Assembly: GCA_002402275.1 (NCBI GenBank)
Contig: DHFN01000191.1
Location: 1 to 12,894, forward strand
From: Anaerolineales bacterium UBA4823
Lineage (GTDB): Bacteria; Chloroflexota; Anaerolineae; Anaerolineales; UBA4823
Length of the DNA: 12,894 bases
Direction of reading: 5' to 3'
How positions within the stretch are numbered: position 1 is the stretch's first letter; each line of letters starts with the position of its first letter. A model generated the notes under the pieces. It worked only from the letters and a program-made list of their open reading frames with translations. It did no database searches and was not told where the DNA came from. Shown one piece after another: positions 7,129-12,894 of the stretch. A program made the translations under genes and the position numbers.

Positions 7129-7557
7129 ATGGAAATATTTGGCATCGGTCCATTAGAATTTTTTCTTATTCTCCTCATAGCATTGATCGTGTTAGGACCT
7201 TCCGATATGGTCAAAACGGGTCGGTCTATAGGTAAGTTTCTCAACAAAATGATCCATTCATCTACCTGGAAAACAGTTCAAAGAGCCACCCAAGAAATTA
7301 AACAATTGCCCACAACCCTCATGCGCGAAGCGAATTTAGAAGAAGCCATTAAGGATATTCCCACACCTAAAGACTTGCTTAAAGAAACTGAAATTGAGGA
7401 TGTAACGAAATCTCTTAAACAAACCGATCAAGATATTGCCGCTTGGTTAACTCCACCTCAAATTATCTTGCCTACCCCCGAAAATAACGAGGATCAAAAA
7501 ATTATTATCGAAGTTGAAGAGAACGCTTCCGAAAATCCTCCCAATCCAGCATCCTAA
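7129..7557 (+). CDS. Sec-independent translocase subunit, TatA/TatB type (TatB-like)
   Basis: Single-pass component of the twin-arginine translocase. The protein has a very short N-terminus (MEIFGIGPLE), one membrane helix (about 8-23), the LGPSDM hinge, an amphipathic helix (about 27-57) and a long charged tail to residue 142. The early acidic residue (E10) and the VLGP hinge resemble TatB, as does the long tail; TatA usually has a Phe-Gly hinge and a shorter tail. It sits 3 nt after nusB and 5 nt before tatC. No second TatA-like gene is present here, so it either works alone in a two-part system or a separate tatA lies elsewhere. Confidence 0.87.
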   Translation: MEIFGIGPLEFFLILLIALIVLGPSDMVKTGRSIGKFLNKMIHSSTWKTVQRATQEIKQLPTTLMREANLEEAIKDIPTPKDLLKETEIEDVTKSLKQTDQDIAAWLTPPQIILPTPENNEDQKIIIEVEENASENPPNPAS

Positions 7558-7562
7558 TTACT

Positions 7563-8462
7563 ATGCGCAGTATTTTAAATAATATTTGGTTCGTTATTAA
7601 ACTTCCCTACTCACTTTGCTGTTGGATTGTTCAAGCGGTAAAAAAATGGATTTCCCATTTAGCTCAAAATGTTGATTATCTTCTCACAGAGGAAGATGAT
7701 GACGTACCAATCGAAGATACTTTGACAAAAACGATCCAAAACCCATCTGGTGTTTTAGTTCATTTAGACGCACTTCGCAAGCATATTTTTAGGGCTTTGA
7801 TCTTTATTGCAGTTACCACAGGTTTATCCTTTATCTATACTTCTAGAATTGTTGATTTTCTAGCTCAGCCAGTTGGCGGATTAAATAGTTTAGTTGCGAT
7901 TGATGTTACGGAACCAATCGGCGTTTTTATGCGGGTCGCTTTATTGAGTGGTTTTACTTTAGCGCTACCCTATATTATCTTTGAATTGTGGCTGTTTATT
8001 GCCCCGGGATTAAAAAGGAAGTCTCGTTTTCGAAGTCTGGTGACTATTCCGATTGCTTCCATCTTGTTCTTTGCGGGAATGGCTTTTGCTTATTTTGTTA
8101 TGTTACCGGTTGGGATCCCTTGGCTGACACAGGTAATGGGGATTAAAACAGAAATAAGACCTTCAAGTTATGTTTCATTTGTGACTACTGTCCTATTCTG
8201 GTTAGGGATTACCTTCGAATTTCCGCTTATTATTTATTTCCTGGCTTTAGTAGGAATAGTTAAGAGTAAATCCCTCTTAGGTCAATGGAGAATCGCCGTA
8301 GTGGTTATTGCAATCCTAGCCGCCATGATTACCCCTACCATAGACCCAGTGAATATGAGTCTGGTTATGTTACCCATGATTCTTCTTTATTTTATTGGTG
8401 TTGGTTTAGCCTATCTTGCAGAAGGAACACGCCATAAACAAGAGGAGCAAGCTGCTGGTTAG
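7563..8462 (+). CDS. tatC: Sec-independent protein translocase TatC, with N-terminal extension
   Basis: TatC is the multi-spanning receptor for twin-arginine signal peptides. Six membrane helices are visible (roughly 76-95, 120-143, 161-183, 205-229, 242-258, 264-285). Conserved elements are HLDALRKHIFRAL at the start of the core, the FEFPL motif (E219, P221) and TPTIDPVNMSLVMLPMILLYF near the end. About 65 residues precede the core: an amphipathic or hydrophobic helix (about 4-30) and an acidic stretch (EEDDDVPIED, 43-52). Typical TatC begins close to the HLxELRxR motif, so this is an added domain. An internal start would need an in-frame ATG before residue 68, and there is none apart from residue 1. 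Confidence 0.93.
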   Translation: MRSILNNIWFVIKLPYSLCCWIVQAVKKWISHLAQNVDYLLTEEDDDVPIEDTLTKTIQNPSGVLVHLDALRKHIFRALIFIAVTTGLSFIYTSRIVDFLAQPVGGLNSLVAIDVTEPIGVFMRVALLSGFTLALPYIIFELWLFIAPGLKRKSRFRSLVTIPIASILFFAGMAFAYFVMLPVGIPWLTQVMGIKTEIRPSSYVSFVTTVLFWLGITFEFPLIIYFLALVGIVKSKSLLGQWRIAVVVIAILAAMITPTIDPVNMSLVMLPMILLYFIGVGLAYLAEGTRHKQEEQAAG

Positions 8463-8593
8463 ATTATTGGGGATGGACAATCCATGGGCTTAATTGATTA
8501 AGATTGGCATGGATGTTGCAGCTATTATCAAAACTAATGAAGAAAGAAGCACTTATTTACTCCATTTGAGTTTATAAATGCAGACATCGATAG

Positions 8594-9127
8594 ATGAAAA
8601 AAGGCGAAACTGCCAGCACTCCCAGAAGGATTTGTAGTATTAAACTCAATCCGATTGCCAGTTGGAAATGGGGATTTTGGATTGTCTTTATTTTTGTGAT
8701 TAATATCTTGGTATTTTCTTCAATATTTTTGCTTTATTGGAGAATATCCAGTGAAAATGGTCCAGCGTTAGGTTTTGTTTATACATTTCGATTGTTGTTG
8801 ATCTGTCTGCTCATATTATTTATTTCATTATTGATCACTTATATTAACTGGAAGAAAAGCCAGCAAACTATCAGTTTTTATTATGAAGGAATCTCAATTA
8901 AGAAAAGTAAGCCAAGAAATATATCCTGGAGCTCTATAGACCAATATGATGCAATTCGAATCGATCACTGCTTTTTTTGGATTTGCATAAAAAAATCCTG
9001 GCTTTTTATATTTAAATTGAAGAACGGGAAAACTATGAAAGTTCGAGTGCACTCGGATATACCGGAAAAGTTCATTACAGAAATCCGTTTGGCATACCAG
9101 TTATCCCATCAAGCTGAAACTGTTTGA
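8594..9127 (+). CDS. two-TM protein with PH-like cytoplasmic domain
   Basis: Hypothetical membrane protein of 177 residues. Two hydrophobic helices (about 27-48 and 61-84) are followed by a soluble beta-rich part (88-170): QTISFYYEGISIKK, an ISWSSID segment (110-115), WLFIFKLKNGKTMKVRVHSD and a closing helix (PEKFITEIRLAYQL). This succession, with a W-x-x-I-D strand after an E-G-I strand and a C-terminal helix, resembles bacterial PH-like domains of short membrane proteins. The match is by pattern only. It begins 131 nt after tatC and ends 38 nt before the large lipoprotein gene. No good ribosome site precedes the ATG. Confidence 0.6.
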   Translation: MKKGETASTPRRICSIKLNPIASWKWGFWIVFIFVINILVFSSIFLLYWRISSENGPALGFVYTFRLLLICLLILFISLLITYINWKKSQQTISFYYEGISIKKSKPRNISWSSIDQYDAIRIDHCFFWICIKKSWLFIFKLKNGKTMKVRVHSDIPEKFITEIRLAYQLSHQAETV

Positions 9128-9165
9128 AAGAATACATAAAATCTGTTAAGTAGAAAAGATCACCC

Positions 9166-11715
9166 ATGTCAAAAAATAATTCGCATCGCCTTATTATATT
9201 TCCCTTGATCTTGATCATGACTATGATGTTGAGCGCTTGTGATCTTCAAGCTCTACAAAAAATACAGTTACCCCAAAATATTGATTTATCCAAAATATTT
9301 TCATCCCTTCCTACTCCATCGCCTGTAGTAATAAATGAAACAACTTCCAATTCTAAAAATGCTAATGAAGTGGAAATAACTTTTAAAGTCCAAATTCCAG
9401 TTAATACACCAGATTCCCAGTCGGTATTACTCAAAATCATGGAGGAAGTGACCGGCTTAGCATTTAATGCCTCACGATATGAAATGAATACTGAAGGGAA
9501 CTATCAATATACCTATACCTTGTCTGTTCCCATTGGCTCGATTATCAAATACCGTTATGCCAGAGTTTCAGCCAACAATGAATTCCAAGAACATATTTCA
9601 GATAATCGTCAGGTTCGTTACCGACTACTTTATGCGAATGCGCCAATGGTAGTTGAAGATGTGGTTAGTAGATGGACCGATACTCCCTTTGAAGGAAAGA
9701 CTGGAAGGATTATTGGGAATGTCATTGATGCAAGTACTAAACTACCTATACCCAACATCCTCGTTGATTGCGGAGGAGTACAAACATTAACTTCATCTGA
9801 TGGCTCTTTCTTAATCGAAGGATTGCTACCTGGGGTTGATAACCTGGTTGCCTATGCACTTGATGGAAGCTATCAAACATTCCAACAGGGAGCTAAAGTG
9901 GCTGTTGATTCGACCACTCCTGCTGAAATTGCTCTTCAGCCAGCTAAAATGGTTGGGGTTGTTTTTGTAGCAAAACTTCCCCAAAATACAATTCCTGCAG
10001 TGCCTATACGTGTAGCTGGTAATCTCTACCAATTAGGAAATACATTTGCGGATTTAAATGGCGGCATTAGCGCTATTGCATCTAGGATGCCAGTGCTAGG
10101 GCTATTACCAGATGGTCGTTACTCGATCAATATCGCCTTGCCAGCTGGGGCAGATGTTCATTACCTTTATACATTGGGGGATGGATTTTGGAATACAGAA
10201 ATAAAAAATGAAGGACAGCCCAATGTTCGTCATTTTATTGTTCCCGATAAAGATACAATGATCGAAGACACCGTTACCGATTGGTCAATGAAGTCTGCGC
10301 GACCGATTAGTTTCGATGTAACCGTGCCAGATAACACACCAAAAGATGATTTTATTTCAATACAATTTAAACCGATTTATGGTTGGACAGAACCTATTCC
10401 AATGTGGCGGTTAGGAGATAAAAGATGGGGATTTATTCTCAATTACCCACTCGATTTTGCGAATCAATTGCACTTCCGAGTTTGTCGAAATAATGATTGT
10501 AGCGCTGCAGATGCCAGCGATACAGCGGGCATGGATAATCCTGGGCTGGTTATGAACGCTATTACAACCACAACCCCGATAAAAGTTACTGTACCCTCTT
10601 GGGTTTGGATGAATCAATCTTCTCAGGTTGAATTAATTACCCCAGACGTGACACCGAGGGATGAAGGGTTCGTTTCAGGGATAGAATTTCAACCAATCTA
10701 TAATCCTTCTTATAATCAGAATTTTCCATACATCATTGATACGGTCCAGTATTTGAGCAGTAACTGGTTGGTGCTAACACCCACCTGGACTTTTACCCGC
10801 CAATCACCAGCAGTGTTTGAAATCGTACCAGGAGCGGATCCATTGTGGTTAGATATGGGAGAATGGTTAAGGGAGATTACAGATAGAGGAATTAGTACCG
10901 CGATTTTCCCACAGCCAAAATTCCCAGCAGCCCCGTCAGAATGGTGGAGCACAGCTACGCGAGATTTTTCCTGGTGGCAAGTTTGGTTTGAGCATTATCG
11001 AAATTTCGCGATCTACCATGCTGATCTCGCAACCCAAAATAACGCAAATGCATTAATATTAGGAGGAGATTGGTTATCCCCAGCTTATCCAGATGGAAAA
11101 TTAACCGATGGAACGTCTTCAGGTGTTCCAGCAGATGCAGAAGGACGTTGGAGATTGCTGATCCAAGAAATAAAAACTCATTTTAAAGGACCCCTCTTTT
11201 GGGCAATAACCCCTGAGCAAGCAAAAAGCCCTCCTGCATTTCTTAACGCAGTCGATGGAATCTACTTACTTTGGTCTGAGCCAATGATAGAGGAAACTGA
11301 GTCTATAGGAACTGTAGATATTAATAAAATTGCAGCAGAAAAACTGGATAAGATTGCCTTGCCCCTCCACGACCATTTTAATAAAGCTATTTTATTAGGC
11401 GTCTCCTATCCATCCGCAGCTGGCGTTGAAACCGGTTGTATCAAGGATGAGAATAATGCCTGTGTTTTATGGGATGATCTTGTTCAACCAAAATTGAACT
11501 CGGTGTCCGTCAAAATAGATTTACAAACTCAGGTCAATTTGTATAATGCATTATTTAATGCAGTCAATAGTCGCACTTGGATAGGGGGATTAGTTTCACG
11601 GGGTTTTTATCCCCAATCCGCTTTGATAGATCCTTCAGCTTCTGTTCATGGCAAACCGGCTGGAGATTTATTATCCTATTGGTTTTCAAATTTGCTCGCT
11701 GAAAACGAAGAATAA
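9166..11715 (+). CDS. large lipoprotein: CBM20-like domains, carboxypeptidase-regulatory-like domain, GH113-like barrel
   Basis: 849-residue exported lipoprotein (lipobox LSAC, C25). Domain layout by pattern: CBM20-like beta domain about 68-172 (ITFKVQIPVNTPDSQSVLL opening, VVEDVVSRW closing); carboxypeptidase-regulatory-like domain about 180-258 (GRIIGNVIDAST, SDGSFLIEGLLPG); a second CBM20-like domain about 262-373 (LPDGRYSINIALPAGADVHYLYTLGDGFWNTE, IEDTVTDW); a third, more divergent one about 380-480 (ISFDVTVPDNTPKDD). The C-terminal 500-842 looks like a GH113-type TIM barrel: GDW 634-636 where the acid/base Glu strand is expected, SYPS 747-750 where the nucleophile strand is expected, and KPAGDLLSYWF near the end. 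Expected catalytic Glu positions appear to carry D635 and S747, so it may be a sugar-binding or regulatory protein rather than an enzyme. Codon use looks native. Confidence 0.68.
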   Translation: MSKNNSHRLIIFPLILIMTMMLSACDLQALQKIQLPQNIDLSKIFSSLPTPSPVVINETTSNSKNANEVEITFKVQIPVNTPDSQSVLLKIMEEVTGLAFNASRYEMNTEGNYQYTYTLSVPIGSIIKYRYARVSANNEFQEHISDNRQVRYRLLYANAPMVVEDVVSRWTDTPFEGKTGRIIGNVIDASTKLPIPNILVDCGGVQTLTSSDGSFLIEGLLPGVDNLVAYALDGSYQTFQQGAKVAVDSTTPAEIALQPAKMVGVVFVAKLPQNTIPAVPIRVAGNLYQLGNTFADLNGGISAIASRMPVLGLLPDGRYSINIALPAGADVHYLYTLGDGFWNTEIKNEGQPNVRHFIVPDKDTMIEDTVTDWSMKSARPISFDVTVPDNTPKDDFISIQFKPIYGWTEPIPMWRLGDKRWGFILNYPLDFANQLHFRVCRNNDCSAADASDTAGMDNPGLVMNAITTTTPIKVTVPSWVWMNQSSQVELITPDVTPRDEGFVSGIEFQPIYNPSYNQNFPYIIDTVQYLSSNWLVLTPTWTFTRQSPAVFEIVPGADPLWLDMGEWLREITDRGISTAIFPQPKFPAAPSEWWSTATRDFSWWQVWFEHYRNFAIYHADLATQNNANALILGGDWLSPAYPDGKLTDGTSSGVPADAEGRWRLLIQEIKTHFKGPLFWAITPEQAKSPPAFLNAVDGIYLLWSEPMIEETESIGTVDINKIAAEKLDKIALPLHDHFNKAILLGVSYPSAAGVETGCIKDENNACVLWDDLVQPKLNSVSVKIDLQTQVNLYNALFNAVNSRTWIGGLVSRGFYPQSALIDPSASVHGKPAGDLLSYWFSNLLAENEE

Positions 11716-11734
11716 TTTTGAAGATTAAATCGTG

Positions 11735-11775
11735 AAGGCTGCCTTAAATAAGCTAAGGCAGCCTTGTTCTCCTTT
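11735..11775. terminator. bidirectional intrinsic terminator
   Basis: A 12-bp perfect stem (AAGGCTGCCTTA at 11735-11746, TAAGGCAGCCTT at 11754-11765) closes a 7-nt loop between two convergent genes. On the + strand a T-rich tail follows (gttctcctttgt); on the - strand the tail is also T-rich (cacgatttaatctt). It should end transcription of both the large lipoprotein gene and the moaD-like gene. Confidence 0.88.
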
Positions 11776-11787
11776 GTATCTATTCAA

Positions 11788-12036
11788 TCAACCACCACTG
11801 ATCGCTGGAATAATTTGAAGGATGTCTCCGTCTTGCAAAATATAGCTGGGAGAAATAATTTTTTGATTAATTATCACAAGCAGATCATCCCATCCTAATT
11901 CCAAATTTAATTGATTAATGATATCTATCGCCGAAGTTCCGGCGGAAATTTCAAGGTTAATCTTGTTTTCCACCCCCTTTGATGTTTTCATTTGAGCGAT
12001 CGTATGGAGTTGAATAAAAATTTGAATATTCGCCAT
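11788..12036 (-). CDS. MoaD/ThiS family sulfur carrier protein
   Basis: Small ubiquitin-like protein of 82 residues ending in Gly-Gly (AISGG). The C-terminal glycine becomes a thiocarboxylate that donates sulfur, here most likely to the pterin cofactor. The beta-grasp pattern is visible: IQIFIQL, a helix TSAIDIINQLNLE (34-46), DLLVIINQKII and GDILQIIPAISGG. It sits directly downstream of an aldehyde:ferredoxin oxidoreductase: its ATG overlaps the oxidoreductase stop (TAATG), so translation is probably coupled. That context favours tungsto-/molybdopterin synthesis over thiamine synthesis, where thiS would normally be near thiG or thiF. ThiS cannot be fully excluded. A bidirectional terminator follows. 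Confidence 0.88.
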   Translation of the reverse strand: MANIQIFIQLHTIAQMKTSKGVENKINLEISAGTSAIDIINQLNLELGWDDLLVIINQKIISPSYILQDGDILQIIPAISGG

Positions 12037-12894
12037 TAGACTTCTGGGGACACAAAATCATCAAAAATATGGTCTAAATCCTCATCCGGAACGTCAAAAA
12101 CTGAGTTGTTTGGAGGTAAAGGTTCTTTAGTCATCCATTCCGGGATTCGATCTTGCGCATGATTAAAACCTGCCCGCCGGTTAAATTCTATTTCAAGTCG
12201 GATTGTTTCCATGCCCAGTTCTTGTAAAAAGTTATCACTGATTTCCCAGCCATAACGGGCTTCAATTAATTCTTTAATGGTTTGAGGGGCATTGGCGAAT
12301 CCATTACCCGAAAAAATGCAGGCTCCCAAAGAATCATATCCTGCCATATTGATTTGGGCAGTGCGTGAAATTTTGGCTTGAACAGATGGGTCCAGGTGAT
12401 CAATCTTCGAACGAATGGTTAACCCGGCAGTATGATCGGCTCCTTGCGGAGAGGTTGCATACGTGACACCGGTGCCTTTGATCGCACGTGGTTCATAAGC
12501 GCTCATTGCCTGCCCCTTCACGACCGGAACATGCTTGATTCCAAGGACTTTACCTGTCATTGCTGCACCATTTCCTAAAACTCGTCCTAACAGGGTGTCT
12601 TGCCGGATTTCATGAATTAACTCCAAAGCCCGTTTACCATCGCCATAGTCCATTAATCCTGCTTCTGCGGCTACTCCCAAAGCTGCTCCAGTATCTATAG
12701 TATCTAATCCGAGATCGTTACATTCCCAATTCAATCGGGCGATCACATCAAGATTATCAATACCCAGATTTGGTCCCATCAATCCAACGGTCTCATATTC
12801 TAAAGGAGAAACAATCGTTTTCCCATCCTCATCAGCATATACATTTGAGCATTGAATGATACAACCTGGCATGCAGGCATGGGATGTACGGGAT
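12036..12894 (-). CDS. aldehyde:ferredoxin oxidoreductase, C-terminal part (5' end outside window)
   Basis: Tungsten-pterin enzyme family that oxidises aldehydes to acids with ferredoxin as acceptor, in anaerobes. The visible part is about 285 residues and runs off the right window edge. Signatures: a cysteine cluster HACMPGCIIQC near the edge for the [4Fe-4S] cluster, NDLGLDTIDTGAALGVAAEAG for pterin/domain contacts, GVTYATSPQGADHTAG, and DSLGAC for the fourth cluster cysteine and pterin binding. The frame is open upstream of the ATG at 12872 (SRTSHAC before it), so that ATG is internal. The cysteine spacing is C-x3-C-x3-C instead of C-x2-C-x3-C of the Pyrococcus furiosus enzyme. The stop overlaps the next gene's start. 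Which aldehyde is used cannot be told. Confidence 0.93.
   Translation of the reverse strand, partial: SRTSHACMPGCIIQCSNVYADEDGKTIVSPLEYETVGLMGPNLGIDNLDVIARLNWECNDLGLDTIDTGAALGVAAEAGLMDYGDGKRALELIHEIRQDTLLGRVLGNGAAMTGKVLGIKHVPVVKGQAMSAYEPRAIKGTGVTYATSPQGADHTAGLTIRSKIDHLDPSVQAKISRTAQINMAGYDSLGACIFSGNGFANAPQTIKELIEARYGWEISDNFLQELGMETIRLEIEFNRRAGFNHAQDRIPEWMTKEPLPPNNSVFDVPDEDLDHIFDDFVSPEV

Noticed and set aside
8463..8593. Possible terminator, small gene or promoter in the gap after tatC
   Set aside because: Only a 5-bp hairpin (ATGGA/TCCAT) without a T-tract is present. TTGATT (8494) and TATTAT (8523) are 23 nt apart, too far for a promoter, and no short frame has a ribosome site.
9246..10952. 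Minus-strand open frames inside the large lipoprotein gene
   Set aside because: Short, with no ribosome sites and no recognisable protein features; shadows of the + strand gene.
12870..12872. ATG as the true start of the oxidoreductase
   Set aside because: It falls inside the iron-sulfur cysteine motif and the frame continues to the edge, so it is an internal Met.

Overview
The window looks like chromosomal DNA of an anaerobic member of the Chloroflexota, most likely class Anaerolineae. This is inferred from three things: envelope proteins with long Thr/Pro linkers, a tungsten-type aldehyde:ferredoxin oxidoreductase, and the mix of housekeeping genes. By eye the base composition is AT-leaning and even across the window. 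I see no tRNA, rRNA, CRISPR array, insertion sequence or phage gene.

Region 1 (1-3060, + strand) is a tight four-gene run with 15-19 nt gaps. It encodes a membrane-anchored N-acetylmuramoyl-L-alanine amidase (5' end outside the window), an L,D-transpeptidase with a cytoplasmic TPR-like head and a Thr/Pro stalk, an unrecognised 140-aa protein, and a thioredoxin-TPR protein of the CnoX/YbbN type. It meets a convergent gene (3068-4072, - strand) for a lipoprotein with a CBM9-like domain; only 7 nt separate the two stops.

Region 2 (4073-8462) starts at a divergent intergenic region. It holds a promoter with perfect consensus hexamers and a 22-nt perfect palindrome at the predicted transcription start. 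Downstream lies a compact housekeeping operon: rpmF (L32), fabD, fabG, an Asp23/Gls24 protein, nusB, a tatA/tatB-type gene and tatC. It combines ribosome, fatty-acid synthesis, transcription-antitermination and protein-export functions. The partners often found beside rpmF and fabD (plsX, fabH, acpP) are absent.

Region 3 (8594-11715, + strand) has a two-TM protein with a PH-like cytoplasmic part, then an 849-aa lipoprotein. The lipoprotein combines several starch-binding-like beta domains, a carboxypeptidase-regulatory-like domain and a C-terminal TIM-barrel-like region resembling GH113. The usual catalytic glutamates appear to be replaced. A strong bidirectional terminator follows.

Region 4 (11788-12894, - strand) has the C-terminal part of an aldehyde:ferredoxin oxidoreductase. 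Its stop overlaps the start of a MoaD/ThiS-like sulfur carrier that ends in Gly-Gly, a pair expected to serve tungsto-/molybdopterin chemistry.

Most of the window is ordinary housekeeping and envelope biology. The points most worth a second look are the possible pseudo-enzyme lipoprotein, the palindrome at the rpmF-fab promoter, the mixed operon, and the altered iron-sulfur Cys spacing in the oxidoreductase.
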